Source: Sphingomonas sp. Leaf22 (GTDB lineage Bacteria; Pseudomonadota; Alphaproteobacteria; Sphingomonadales; Sphingomonadaceae). From it: a stretch of 64,000 nucleotides of DNA. The stretch is from NCBI RefSeq assembly GCF_001421715.1, contig NZ_LMKP01000012.1, positions 104,501 to 168,500 of the forward strand, read 5' to 3'. Below are positions 1-9,121 of the stretch, piece by piece. The translations under genes were made by a program, and so were the position numbers. The notes under the pieces were generated by a model, which ran no database searches, was not told the origin of the DNA, and saw nothing but the letters and a program-made list of their open reading frames with translations. Each line of letters opens with the position of its first letter. The stretch's first letter is position 1.

Positions 1-12
1 GCTGGGATGACG
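1..12. repeat. Truncated end of a palindromic repeat
   Basis: The first 12 bases, GCTGGGATGACG, are identical to the end of a unit in the repeat at 43209-43340, where they close an inverted repeat. This is probably the edge of another copy lying outside the window. Too short to be certain. Confidence 0.45.
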
Positions 13-38
13 TCCGATCCAATGTTGGTAGATCAGGC

Positions 39-1169
39 TTACCCCCGCTTGAACGGGGTCATCTCGCCCAGATATTCCTGTTCCTGCCCGATCGCCGCGC
101 GCTCGCGCTCGACGAATTCGGCGACCGCGCGGTGGAAACCGGGGTCGGGCAGGAAATGCGCCGACCACGTCGTAACCGGAACATAGCCACGCGCCAGCTT
201 GTGCTCGCCCTGCGCCCCCGCCTCGACCCGCTGCAACCGCCGCGCGATCGCGGCGTCGATCGCCTGATAATAGCATAGCTCGAAATGGAGGAACGGCACC
301 TCCTCCACCGCGCCCCAATAGCGCCCGTACAGCGCATCGCCGCCGATCAGGTTCAGCGCGCCCGCGATCGGCCGTCCGTCGCGTTCGGCGAGGATCAGCA
401 GGACGTCGTCGCCCATTACCTCCGACAACAGTGGAAAGAAGCTGCGCGTCAGGTACGGCCGTCCCCATTTGCGGTTCCCGGTGTCCTGATAGAACGCCCA
501 GAACGCATCCCAATGCTCCGGCCGGATGTCACGCCCGGTCAGGTGCCGCACGGTCAGCCCGTCGAGCGCCGCCGCGCGTTCCTTGCGGATCGCCTTGCGC
601 TTGCGGCTGGCAAGGTCGTTCAGGAAATCGTCGAAGCCGTCATAGCCGCGGTTGGCCCAGTGAAACTGCGTGCCCGCCCGCGTCAGCCAGCCCGCTGCCT
701 GAAACGCCGGCAATTGCGCTTCGTCGACGAACGTCGCGTGCGCCGACGACAGCCCGTTCTGCCGCACCACCGCCTCAACCGCGGCGATCAGCGCCGATGC
801 CTGCGCCGGATCGCGCAGCAGCAGCCGGGGGCCGGGCACCGGGGTGAAGGGCACCGCAATCTGCAGCTTGGGATAATAATCGCCGCCGGCCCGCTCCCAC
901 GCATCGGCCCATGCGTGATCGAACACATATTCGCCCTGGCTGTGCGACTTGGCATAGGCCGGCGCGATCGCGACCGGCACGCCGTCGGCATCGTCGACGA
1001 TGATCGGCAGCGGCTGCCACCCCGACCGTCCGCCGACGCTGCCCGATTGTTCGAGCGCCGACAGAAAGGCGTGGGACAGGAACGGATTGCCCTTGCCCGC
1101 GCAGGCGTCCCACTGGTCGGCGGGAACGGCGCGGACGCCCTCGGCGATGCGGGCGGTGATGGTCGTCAC
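39..1169 (-). CDS. FemAB/GNAT-like acyltransferase (DUF482, peptidogalycan biosynthesis-like)
   Basis: A 376-residue protein of the DUF482 family, which has a duplicated GNAT/FemAB fold and is annotated as peptidogalycan biosynthesis or N-acetyltransferase; the substrate is unknown. Conserved blocks include GNPFLSHAFL near residue 30, the basic stretch SRKRKAIRKER near the middle, and FYQDTGNRKWGRPYLTR followed by LHFELCYYQAI in the C-terminal half. The start is a GTG at 1169 because an upstream in-frame extension runs into the palindromic repeat at 1229-1322 and looks non-coding. No clear ribosome binding site is visible, so the start is only fairly secure. It lies downstream of mscS on the same strand, separated by that repeat. 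Confidence 0.85.
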   Translation of the reverse strand: MTTITARIAEGVRAVPADQWDACAGKGNPFLSHAFLSALEQSGSVGGRSGWQPLPIIVDDADGVPVAIAPAYAKSHSQGEYVFDHAWADAWERAGGDYYPKLQIAVPFTPVPGPRLLLRDPAQASALIAAVEAVVRQNGLSSAHATFVDEAQLPAFQAAGWLTRAGTQFHWANRGYDGFDDFLNDLASRKRKAIRKERAAALDGLTVRHLTGRDIRPEHWDAFWAFYQDTGNRKWGRPYLTRSFFPLLSEVMGDDVLLILAERDGRPIAGALNLIGGDALYGRYWGAVEEVPFLHFELCYYQAIDAAIARRLQRVEAGAQGEHKLARGYVPVTTWSAHFLPDPGFHRAVAEFVERERAAIGQEQEYLGEMTPFKRG

Positions 1170-1228
1170 ATGGGCAAAGATAGGGGGCGGGACGTTGCAG
1201 CGAAAGGTCGAACGTCTTCGCCCGCAAT

Positions 1229-1322
1229 CGTCATTCCCGCGCAGGCGGGAATCCATAGCCGCAATCTGTCGGATCGATCGACACGACAGCGTATCTGGAC
1301 CCCCGCCTGCGCGGGAACGACG
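1229..1322. repeat. Palindromic intergenic repeat, CGTCATTCCCGCG type
   Basis: About 94 bp. The left end CGTCATTCCCGCGCAGGCGG is itself a hairpin, and the right end GCCTGCGCGGGAACGACG is its reverse complement with small changes. This REP/MITE-like pattern is common in proteobacterial genomes. It fills the space between mscS and the acyltransferase. A related but diverged element lies at 62836-62939. Confidence 0.75.
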
Positions 1323-1330
1323 AACAAGGC

Positions 1331-2611
1331 CTACGCCTTCGTCACCTTCAATCCATCCCGGAACAGCAACTCGCGGCGCGGGACCGGAATTTCGATTCCG
1401 TTCTCCTTGAACAGATCCCACAACCGGTTGAGCACATCCGACCGGACATTGCCCACCCCCTGTTCGGGGTCGCTGATCCACGCCAGTATCTCATGCTCGA
1501 CCGCATAGTCGCCGTAGGAGATCAGCCAGACATTGGGCTTGGGGCTGCGCAATACGCGCGGGCTTTCGGTCGCGGCCTGCAACATCAGCTTTTGCGCCAG
1601 CCGCAAGTCGGTCTCGTATCCCACGCCCACCGGAATGCGGACCCGGACGTTGCGGTCGGAAAAGGACCAGTTCTCGACCTCCTGCGTCATCAGGTTTTCG
1701 TTGGGGATCAAATGCTCCTTGCCGTCGCGGGTGATGACCGACACCGCGCGCACGCCGATCTTGTTGACCCAGCCGAAGCTGTCGCCGACGACGATCACGT
1801 CGCCCGGCTTGATCGAGCGGTCCATCAACAGGATGATGCCCGCGATCAGATTGCCGACCGTCTTCTGCAACCCGAATCCGACCGCCAGGCCAAGGCCGCC
1901 GGAAAAGATCGCAAAGGTCGTCAGGTCGATGCCGAGCAGATCGATCCCGAAGAAGAACGCGGTGATGACCACCGCGATCGATGCCAGCTTCTGCGCCAGC
2001 AATTTCTGCGCCGGGTCCAGCCCCTTGGCCTGCGCCACGCCATGCGCGACGACCTTGTTGACGATCCGCACGACCGCATACAGCACCACCGCGGTCAGCA
2101 GGGTACTGACCAGCGCCAGCAGCGACAGCCGCCGTCGCCCGATCGAGAAACCGATCGCGTCGAGCGTGTCGGTGATCGGCTCCAGCCCGCCGATCGCGCC
2201 CGACAGCGCGGCGACGAACAGGATGAACCCGACCGTCCACGCCATCCACCGTGCCAGATGGACGCCGCGCAACAGCTGCACCGCCAGCCGCGCGACCGCC
2301 GCGCCCAGCGCCAGTCCGACGACGATGTCGGCCAACGCACCCCAGTAGTGCACCTGCCCGACCACCGCCAGCGCCAGTACCGCGACCAGGTGGCGGAGGA
2401 TGTCGCACAGCCGCCCGACGATGCCGGTGGCATGGTCGCCCACCCGCTCACGCCACAGGCCGGTCAGCCCCGGCCCGGCCCAGCGCCCGACAAACCAGCC
2501 GAGCGCAAGCGACAACAGCACGAAACCGAGTGCCACCCCCGCCTCGGCCAATTGCGCGCCATCCCCGACCGGCAGGCCGCGCGCCGTCAGCCAGCCGGCG
2601 ATCCCGTTCAC
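1331..2611 (-). CDS. Small-conductance mechanosensitive channel (MscS family)
   Basis: A 426-residue inner-membrane protein. Several hydrophobic helices occupy about residues 20-230. The pore helix and beta domain follow, with the MscS signature GLGLAVGFGLQKTVGNLIAG leading to MDRSIKPGDVI and the cytosolic part NKIGVRAVSVITRDGKEHLIPN. It presumably opens under membrane tension to release solutes. The start is a GTG overlapping the TGA of the upstream metC gene (GTGA), so it is likely translated by coupling as the third gene of sseA-metC-mscS. A second, much larger MscS protein lies at 19294-21684. Confidence 0.9.
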   Translation of the reverse strand: MNGIAGWLTARGLPVGDGAQLAEAGVALGFVLLSLALGWFVGRWAGPGLTGLWRERVGDHATGIVGRLCDILRHLVAVLALAVVGQVHYWGALADIVVGLALGAAVARLAVQLLRGVHLARWMAWTVGFILFVAALSGAIGGLEPITDTLDAIGFSIGRRRLSLLALVSTLLTAVVLYAVVRIVNKVVAHGVAQAKGLDPAQKLLAQKLASIAVVITAFFFGIDLLGIDLTTFAIFSGGLGLAVGFGLQKTVGNLIAGIILLMDRSIKPGDVIVVGDSFGWVNKIGVRAVSVITRDGKEHLIPNENLMTQEVENWSFSDRNVRVRIPVGVGYETDLRLAQKLMLQAATESPRVLRSPKPNVWLISYGDYAVEHEILAWISDPEQGVGNVRSDVLNRLWDLFKENGIEIPVPRRELLFRDGLKVTKA

Positions 2612-3801
2612 CGCGTCGCCCGGAACCGCGCCAGACCGGCGTCGAGATCGGCGATCAGGTCGTCCACGTCCTCCAGCCCGATCTGCAACCGGATCATCGG
2701 CCCCTCCGCCGGCGTGCGGGTGACGCTGCGATAGCGGTGCGGATCGATCGGCAGCGCGAGGCTTTCGAACCCGCCCCAGCTATAGCCGATGCCGAACAGC
2801 GCGAGGCCGTCGATCAGCGCCGCCCGCGCATCGTCGCTGCCGCCGTCGAGGACGAACGCGAACAGCCCGGCGCTTCCCCGGAAATCGCGGACGAACAGGT
2901 CGTGCCCCGGACAGCCGGGCAGCGCCGGGTGCAGTACCCGCGCGACGCCGGGCTGCTGCGCCAACCATTTCGCGATGCGGATCGACGATTCGCCATGCTG
3001 TTTCAGCCGCACCGCCATCGTCCGCAGGCCACGTGCGCCGAGCGCGGCATCGTCCGGCCCGACATGCTGGCCCAGTTGATAGGTCGCGTCGCGCAGTGCC
3101 TGCCAGTGCGATGCCACCGCCGTCGCCGATCCCAGCATCGCATCCGAATGGCCGACGACATATTTGGTGCAGGCCATGATCGTCACGTCGACCCCGTGCG
3201 CCATTGCCGGGAACAACAGCGGCGTCGCCCAGGTATTGTCGAGAATGGTGGTGATGCCGCGCGCGCGCGCGAGGGCGGTCATCGCCGGCACGTCCTGTAC
3301 CTCGAACGTCAGGCTGCCGGGACTTTCGAGGAACAGAACCTTCGTCCGCGACGTCATCAGGTCGGCGATGCCCGCCCCGATCATCGGATCGTACAGCGTC
3401 GTCTCGACCCCGATCGTCCGCAGCATTCCCAGCGCGAAGGCGCGCGTCGGATCATAGGCACTGTCGGGCAGCAACAGGTGATCGCCGGGCTTGAGATAGG
3501 CAAGCAGCGCCGTCGTGATCGCCGCGACCCCCGATGGATAGAGCAACGTGCCCTCCGCCCCCGGCTCCAGTCCTGTCAACGCCTCGGCCAGCGACCATTG
3601 GGTCGGGGTGCCGCGCCGGCCGTAGAACAGGCGATGATGGGTATCGCTGCCCGCCGCTGCGCGCAGGCCGGCGACATCGTCGTACAGGATCGTCGATGCA
3701 CGCCAGACGGGGACGTTGACCACGCCGCCGGTCCATTCGTCGCGCCGCCCGCCGGTGACGACGTGCGTCGCGGGCGATTGCGGGGTGTCGTGCTTGCTCA
3801 T
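2608..3801 (-). CDS. metC: Cystathionine beta-lyase (PLP-dependent)
   Basis: A 397-residue Cys/Met metabolism PLP enzyme, of usual length for cystathionine beta-lyase (cystathionine to homocysteine, pyruvate and ammonia). The PLP lysine is K213 in CTKYVVGHSD. The N-terminal block has the phosphate-binding FYGRRGTPTQ motif, and LDNTWATPLLFPAM is typical of MetC rather than MetB or MetZ. The start at 3801 is chosen because its ATG overlaps the TGA of sseA (ATGA). The 3' end likewise overlaps mscS, so the three genes form one coupled operon. The sseA neighbour fits a role in sulfur amino-acid turnover. Confidence 0.92.
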   Translation of the reverse strand: MSKHDTPQSPATHVVTGGRRDEWTGGVVNVPVWRASTILYDDVAGLRAAAGSDTHHRLFYGRRGTPTQWSLAEALTGLEPGAEGTLLYPSGVAAITTALLAYLKPGDHLLLPDSAYDPTRAFALGMLRTIGVETTLYDPMIGAGIADLMTSRTKVLFLESPGSLTFEVQDVPAMTALARARGITTILDNTWATPLLFPAMAHGVDVTIMACTKYVVGHSDAMLGSATAVASHWQALRDATYQLGQHVGPDDAALGARGLRTMAVRLKQHGESSIRIAKWLAQQPGVARVLHPALPGCPGHDLFVRDFRGSAGLFAFVLDGGSDDARAALIDGLALFGIGYSWGGFESLALPIDPHRYRSVTRTPAEGPMIRLQIGLEDVDDLIADLDAGLARFRATR

Positions 3802-4619
3802 GCGGTCACCTTCGGCGTCTGCGGATCGGCGGCCCATTCGGTCCAGCTGCCGTCATATAAAGCGGCGCTGCGCCCTAGCAGATGCAGTGCAAAGGCAGGG
3901 ATCGCGGCGGTGATGCCCGACCCGCAGGTGGTCGTCACCGGCCGGTCGAGATCGACGCCCTCGCTCGCGAACAGTGCCGCCAGTTCCTTGGGGGACCGCC
4001 ACGTCCCGTCGTCCCGAAAGAAGCGCGCATAATGCAGGTTGCGGCTGCCCGGAATATGCCCCGACGGCAGCCCGCGCGGATCGGCCTCGCTCCCGTCGAA
4101 CCGCGCCGGCGAGCGGGCATCAATGAGTTGTCCCCCGTCGCCAGCGAGCATCATCGCCTTGGTCCGTACCGCCGCCAGGTCGGGATCGGCGACGAAGCGG
4201 GTCGGTTCGGACGCTGCGATGCCGCTCTCGACCGGGCGTCCTTCGCTGCGCCATTTCGGCAGGCCGCCATCGAGGATAGCGACCGGCAGCGTCGGCGCGA
4301 ACCGCCGGAACAGCCACCACGCCCGCGCCGCCGTATGGTGCGGCGAATGGTCGTACAGCACGACCTGTGCATCCTGCCCTACGCCCAGCGCACCCAGCCG
4401 CCCGGCGAATCTGTCCGCCGTCGGCAGCGACGTCGCCTGGCCCGTCGACAGGCTACGCAGATCGAGAAAGCGCGCGCCGGGCACATGCGCGGCGGCATAT
4501 TCGGCGGCTTCGTCGCGCGGCGGATCGGGCTGAACGGCCAAGAACGTCGCGTCGAGGACGATCAGGCCGGGGGTACCGATCCGGTCGGCCAGCCCTGCGG
4601 TGGAAAGGAGCGATTGCAT
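3798..4619 (-). CDS. sseA: 3-mercaptopyruvate sulfurtransferase (tandem rhodanese)
   Basis: A 273-residue protein with two rhodanese domains, about residues 1-125 (inactive) and 155-270 (active). The catalytic cysteine is C232 in TTCGSGITAAI, the CGSGxT loop that marks mercaptopyruvate sulfurtransferases rather than thiosulfate-specific rhodaneses. It moves sulfur from 3-mercaptopyruvate to thiol or cyanide acceptors. The start at 4619 gives a normal N-terminus (MQSLLSTAGLADR). A TTG at 4655 overlapping the photolyase stop is possible but adds an atypical extension. It is the first gene of sseA-metC-mscS. Confidence 0.9.
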   Translation of the reverse strand: MQSLLSTAGLADRIGTPGLIVLDATFLAVQPDPPRDEAAEYAAAHVPGARFLDLRSLSTGQATSLPTADRFAGRLGALGVGQDAQVVLYDHSPHHTAARAWWLFRRFAPTLPVAILDGGLPKWRSEGRPVESGIAASEPTRFVADPDLAAVRTKAMMLAGDGGQLIDARSPARFDGSEADPRGLPSGHIPGSRNLHYARFFRDDGTWRSPKELAALFASEGVDLDRPVTTTCGSGITAAIPAFALHLLGRSAALYDGSWTEWAADPQTPKVTA

Positions 4620-4651
4620 AAGGGAGAGGCTTAGGCGAGCGGTCCCGCCGG

Positions 4652-6199
4652 TCAATCCCCGTACCGCGGAAGCGTGTCGAGCGCCTTCAAAAACCCCGCC
4701 GCCTGGTTACGGAGCGCCTGCTGCGTTTCGTCGGCCATCTTGTCCCAGCTGCGATACGGCATCGCCATCCGGGGATTGTTGCCGAACTTGTCGCGGTTGC
4801 GGACGACGAAGTCCCAATACAGTGCGTTGAATGGGCACGCATCTGGCCCGGTGCGCTGCTTCACGTCATAGCGGCACGACCTGCAATAATCGGACATCCG
4901 GTCGATATAGGCACCCGACGATGCATAGGGCTTCGACCCCAGCAGCCCGCCATCGCCGAACTGGCTCATCCCCAGCGTGTTGGGCAGCTCGACCCATTCA
5001 TAGGCGTCGGCATAGACCTCCAGATACCAGCGATGCACCTGTTGCGGCTCGGCCCCGATCAGCAGCGCGAAGTTGCCGGTGATCATCAATCGCTGGATAT
5101 GATGCGCATAGGCATTCGACAGCGTCTGCCCGATGGCCTGCGAAAGGCAGTGCATGTTGGTCTCGCCGGTCCAGTAGAAGCCGGGCAAGTCGCGCTTCGC
5201 GTTCAGGAAATTGCGCGTCACATAGTCCGGTCCCTCGCGCCAATAGATGCCGCGGACATATTCGCGCCAGCCGATGACCTGCCGGATAAAGCCCTCGGCG
5301 GCGTTGATCGGCACCTTGCCGGCCACGAACTGCTTCTCGACCGCCTTGCACAGGTCGAGCGGATCGAGCAGCCCGGCATTGAGATAGGGCGACAGCACCG
5401 CGTGCCACAGATACGGTTCGTCGGTCAGCATCGCATCCTGATTGTCGCCGAACCCCGGCAACGCATGGGTCAGGAAGGCGCGTTGCTGGCGCAGGGCGTC
5501 CTTGCGGGTGACGGCGAAATCGAACCCGTCGAGCGTCCCGGCATGATCGCCGAAGCGTTCGCCGACCAACGCCAGCACCGTTCGCGTCATATCGTCCGGT
5601 GCGAACGACAGCGGTCGCGGCATCAGCATGTCGCGCTGGGCGGGCTTGCGATTGTCGTGGTCGAAATTCCATTTGCCGCCGACCGGCTTGTCACCGTCCA
5701 TCAGCAGACCGGTCTCACGGCGCATGTCGCGATAGAAATATTCCATGCGCAATTCGCGCCGACCCGCGGCCCATGCGGCGAACCGGTCGTGCGAACACAG
5801 GAACCGCGTGTCGGCGCGGACATCGACGGGTATGCCGAAGACCGTCTCCCACGCCTCCAGCATCGCCTGCACCCGCCATTCGCCGGCTTCGGTAACGACG
5901 ATCCGCGTCGGATCATGCCGTTCGACCGCCCGCGCGACCTCGCCGGTGAAGCTGCCGGCATTGTCGGGATCGTCGAGCGTCACATAGTCGACGCGCCAAC
6001 CCGCCTCCCGCAGCGCGGCGGCATGATGCCGCATCGCAGCGAACAGGAACGCGATCTTCTTGGGGTGATGGCGGACATAGGTCGCTTCCTCGACCACCTC
6101 CATCATCAGGATCGTGGTGCAGCCGGGATCGGCGTCGCGCAACGACGACAGGCCCATCGACAACTGGTCGCCCAGCACCGGGATCAGCACCCGTTCCAT
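4652..6199 (-). CDS. FeS-containing cryptochrome/photolyase, PhrB (6-4) type
   Basis: A 515-residue member of the bacterial FeS-BCP family (prokaryotic (6-4) photolyases and cryptochromes). Four cysteines at residues 351 (MHCLSQ), 439 and 442 (YCRSC) and 455 (DACPF) reproduce almost exactly the spacing of the [4Fe-4S] ligands in Agrobacterium PhrB. The N-terminal part, about 1-130, is the antenna-binding Rossmann domain. The FAD-binding helical domain follows and contains [14 protein letters not shown] and [15 protein letters not shown]. It should repair (6-4) photoproducts using light, or act as a light sensor. It is divergent from queF, with only 30 bp between the start codons. Confidence 0.92.
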   Translation of the reverse strand: MERVLIPVLGDQLSMGLSSLRDADPGCTTILMMEVVEEATYVRHHPKKIAFLFAAMRHHAAALREAGWRVDYVTLDDPDNAGSFTGEVARAVERHDPTRIVVTEAGEWRVQAMLEAWETVFGIPVDVRADTRFLCSHDRFAAWAAGRRELRMEYFYRDMRRETGLLMDGDKPVGGKWNFDHDNRKPAQRDMLMPRPLSFAPDDMTRTVLALVGERFGDHAGTLDGFDFAVTRKDALRQQRAFLTHALPGFGDNQDAMLTDEPYLWHAVLSPYLNAGLLDPLDLCKAVEKQFVAGKVPINAAEGFIRQVIGWREYVRGIYWREGPDYVTRNFLNAKRDLPGFYWTGETNMHCLSQAIGQTLSNAYAHHIQRLMITGNFALLIGAEPQQVHRWYLEVYADAYEWVELPNTLGMSQFGDGGLLGSKPYASSGAYIDRMSDYCRSCRYDVKQRTGPDACPFNALYWDFVVRNRDKFGNNPRMAMPYRSWDKMADETQQALRNQAAGFLKALDTLPRYGD

Positions 6200-6229
6200 T
6201 CGCGCCCGCCTTTTCCTACATGTGCGGCC

Positions 6230-6673
6230 ATGGACCCGAAATTCCTTGGCCAGGCCAGCCCGCTTCCCGCCAACCCGGAAGCCGCCGAACTCGATTATGT
6301 TCCGAACCCGCGCGGCACGCCGTATCTGGTGCGCTTCACCTCGCCCGAATTCACCTCGCTGTGCCCGGTCACCGGACAGCCCGATTTCGCGCATCTGGTG
6401 ATCGATTATGTGCCGGGCGAGACGATCGTCGAATCGAAATCGCTGAAACTGTTCCTCGGCGCGTTTCGCAACCATGCGGCGTTTCACGAGGATTGCACCG
6501 TCGGTATCGGCGAGCGCCTGTTCCATGAAATGAACCCGGTGTGGCTGCGCATCGGCGGCTATTGGTATCCGCGCGGCGGCATTCCGATCGACGTGTTCTG
6601 GCAATCGGGGGAAAAACCCGCCGGCGTGTGGATTCCTGAACAGGACGTGCCCGGATATCGCGGACGCGGATGA
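6230..6673 (+). CDS. queF: NADPH-dependent 7-cyano-7-deazaguanine reductase
   Basis: A 147-residue single-domain (type I) QueF, which reduces preQ0 to preQ1 in queuosine synthesis. Visible catalytic features are C45 in [11 protein letters not shown], the acid in the same motif, the NADPH-binding ESKSLKLFL block, and FHEDC near residue 86. The length matches the unimodular YkvM-type enzymes. No other queuosine genes are nearby. The start is the first ATG after the divergent photolyase; the space is so short that its promoter probably lies within the 5' end of that gene. Confidence 0.95.
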   Translation: MDPKFLGQASPLPANPEAAELDYVPNPRGTPYLVRFTSPEFTSLCPVTGQPDFAHLVIDYVPGETIVESKSLKLFLGAFRNHAAFHEDCTVGIGERLFHEMNPVWLRIGGYWYPRGGIPIDVFWQSGEKPAGVWIPEQDVPGYRGRG

Positions 6674-6816
6674 TTCGTCGCATTGCGGCAACGTTTCGAC
6701 GGTCGAATCCTGCCGCAACGCACAAATCATGCAACTTTTATACGTATCGGAATGTTTCTGTTTGTGGACACCGCCCCTTTGGGGAGTGGCTCACCGCATC
6801 GCAAAGAGGAACGCAG

Positions 6817-9084
6817 ATGGACCGAATGGTCGCCACGAAGCCGCTCGATCGTATCGCGCTGATCGGTAACTTCCTGCCGCGCAAATGCGGGCTCGCGACC
6901 TTTACGACCGACACCTACAATGCGTTGCGCGATCGGTTTCCCGATCTGGCGGTCGATGTCTATGCGATGGACGACCGGCCCGGTGCCTATGACTATCCCC
7001 CCGAAGTAACCCATGCGATCGATCAGAACGACCGTATCGCCTATTTCGATGCCGCCCGCCGGATCGAGGCGAGCGGGGCACAGGCGGTGTGGGTCCAGCA
7101 CGAATACGGCATCTATGGGGGTTCGGCCGGCGAATATATCGTCGGCCTGCTCGACCGGGTGAACGTACCCGTCGTCATCACGCTGCACACCATTCTCGAA
7201 ACGCCCAATGCCGATGAGCGCCGCGTGCTCGAAGCACTGCTGCGCCGCGCTGCCAAGGTGGTGGTGATGGCCGACAAGGGTCGCGAGATCCTGATGCGCG
7301 TCCATGGCACCGATGCGCGCAAGATCGTGACGATCCCGCACGGTGTTCATGACCGTCCGTTCGTCGTGCCCGACACGATGAAGGGCCGCTTCGGCTGGAC
7401 CGGGCGTCCCGTGATCCTGACTTTCGGCCTGCTGGCGCCCAACAAGGGCATCGAAACGATGATCGATGCGATGCCGCAGGTCGCGGCGAAGCATCCCGAT
7501 GCGCTGTACGTCGTGCTGGGCGCGACCCATCCGCATCTGGTGGCGCATGAGGGCGAGGCCTATCGCGACCGGCTGAAGGCGCAGGCCGCCCGGCTGGGCG
7601 TGTCCGACAATGTCTGCTTCCTCGACGGCTTCGTCGAACAGGACGAACTGCTCGACTATCTCCAGGCGGCCGACCTGTACGTCACCCCGTACAGTAATCC
7701 GGCGCAGATCACGTCGGGCACGCTGTCCTATGCGGTGGGCGTCGGCAAGGTCGTGGTGTCGACCCCCTATGTCCATGCCACCGAGATCCTTGCCGACGAA
7801 CACGGCGTGATCGTCGATTTCGGCGACGCCGATGCGTTCGCGCGTGAAATCAACGACCTGCTCGACAACGACCTGCGCCGCGACACGCTGGCGCTGCGGG
7901 CCTATGCCCGCGGTCGGACGATGCTGTTCCCGTGCCTTGCCGAAGCGGCGATGGTCGAGATCGAGCGCGCCGTCGCCGCCCGTCCCAGTCGGGTGCGGCC
8001 CAGCACCGATCTGACCGCGCTGACGCCCGACTTCGCCGCGGTCGAGCGGATGAGCGATGCGACCGGCATGTTGCAGCATTCGATCTATTCGGTGCCCGAT
8101 CGCCGCCACGGCTATTGCATCGACGACAATGCGCGCGCGCTGATCCTGATGTCGCAGATCGACGATCTCGATCCGGTGCAGCGCGACAAATGGACTACGA
8201 TCTACGCATCGTTCGTCCAATATGCGTGGAACCCCGACAAGCGTCGCTTCCGCAACTTCATGAATTTCGACCGGACCTGGTGCGAGGATGAAGGGTCGGA
8301 GGATTCGAACGGTCGCGCTTTGTGGGCATTGGCAATCACCGCCCGTGATGCGCATTCGCGCAAGCATCGCGACTGGGCAACCGCGCTGTACGAACAGACC
8401 ACCTCGATCGCGCTCGACCTCGGCTCGCCCCGCGCGCGGGCCTTCGCGATGCTCGCGGCGGTCGCGATGCTGGAGGTGACCCCCGGCCATGCGCTCGCGA
8501 CCGAGATCGCGACCCGCTTCGGTGCCGAACTGGTCACCCTGCTCGACGCGTCGCGCCGGCCCGAATGGCAGTGGTTCGAAATCGTGCTGGCCTATGACAA
8601 TGCCCGCCTGCCCGAAGCGATGATCCGCGCCGGCAAGGCATTGCAGCGCGACGATTACCTGAAGGTCGGGCTGGAAACGCTCGACTGGATCGTCGGCCAG
8701 CAAACCTCGCCCGAAGGTCGCTTCCGGGCGATCGGAACCGAGAGTTTCAGCCGGGCCTATGCTGATCCGCTCCCCTTCGACCAGCAGCCGCTGGAAGCGC
8801 AGGCGACGGTCGAGGCCTGCGCCGCCGCCTTCGAAGCCACCGGCGACCAGCGCTGGATGAACGAAGCGGTCAAGGCGTATAACTGGTATCTCGGGGCCAA
8901 CGACCTCGACCTGCCGCTGGCGACCGTCGCCGATGGCGGCTGTTTCGACGGGCTGATGCCGACCGGATTGAACCGCAACCAGGGGGCGGAGTCGATTCTC
9001 GCGCTGCAATTGGCGTCCTGTGCCATTTCTGCCCTTTCAAAGGGCCGCGCATCCGTGGCAGACCCGCGCCGCGCCGTAGCCTGA
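6817..9084 (+). CDS. GT4 glycosyltransferase with C-terminal alpha-helical domain
   Basis: A 755-residue protein. Residues 10-400 form a GT-B fold of family GT4: QHEYGIYGG near 95, IPHGV near 174, and FGLLAPNKGIETMIDAMP near 204. Residues 430-740 are a separate helix-rich domain with repeated acidic and aromatic motifs (HGYCIDDNARALILM, NFMNFDRTWCEDEGSEDSNG, PEWQWFEIVLAYDNARLPEA) resembling (alpha/alpha)6-barrel sugar-active proteins. The start is set by AGAGGA 7 nt upstream of the ATG at 6817. The GH130 gene follows 37 nt later, so the two probably act on one mannose-type glycan. No transport or polymer export genes are adjacent. The exact sugar is not determinable here. Confidence 0.85.
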   Translation: MDRMVATKPLDRIALIGNFLPRKCGLATFTTDTYNALRDRFPDLAVDVYAMDDRPGAYDYPPEVTHAIDQNDRIAYFDAARRIEASGAQAVWVQHEYGIYGGSAGEYIVGLLDRVNVPVVITLHTILETPNADERRVLEALLRRAAKVVVMADKGREILMRVHGTDARKIVTIPHGVHDRPFVVPDTMKGRFGWTGRPVILTFGLLAPNKGIETMIDAMPQVAAKHPDALYVVLGATHPHLVAHEGEAYRDRLKAQAARLGVSDNVCFLDGFVEQDELLDYLQAADLYVTPYSNPAQITSGTLSYAVGVGKVVVSTPYVHATEILADEHGVIVDFGDADAFAREINDLLDNDLRRDTLALRAYARGRTMLFPCLAEAAMVEIERAVAARPSRVRPSTDLTALTPDFAAVERMSDATGMLQHSIYSVPDRRHGYCIDDNARALILMSQIDDLDPVQRDKWTTIYASFVQYAWNPDKRRFRNFMNFDRTWCEDEGSEDSNGRALWALAITARDAHSRKHRDWATALYEQTTSIALDLGSPRARAFAMLAAVAMLEVTPGHALATEIATRFGAELVTLLDASRRPEWQWFEIVLAYDNARLPEAMIRAGKALQRDDYLKVGLETLDWIVGQQTSPEGRFRAIGTESFSRAYADPLPFDQQPLEAQATVEACAAAFEATGDQRWMNEAVKAYNWYLGANDLDLPLATVADGGCFDGLMPTGLNRNQGAESILALQLASCAISALSKGRASVADPRRAVA

Positions 9085-9121
9085 CCGGCTACGGTTTCGG
9101 CCGGGACTATTGGACGCGCGA

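Noticed and set aside
31..1481. Extending the first gene to an upstream start near 1481
   Set aside because: The added residues are encoded by the palindromic repeat at 1229-1322 and by sequence overlapping the 3' end of mscS; they look non-coding.
1493..4032. Plus-strand open frames opposite mscS, metC and sseA
   Set aside because: Shadow frames of real minus-strand genes; low-complexity, no recognisable domains.
6727..9009. 760-codon open frame opposite the GT4 gene
   Set aside because: Antisense of a conserved gene, rich in His/Arg/Gln and without motifs.
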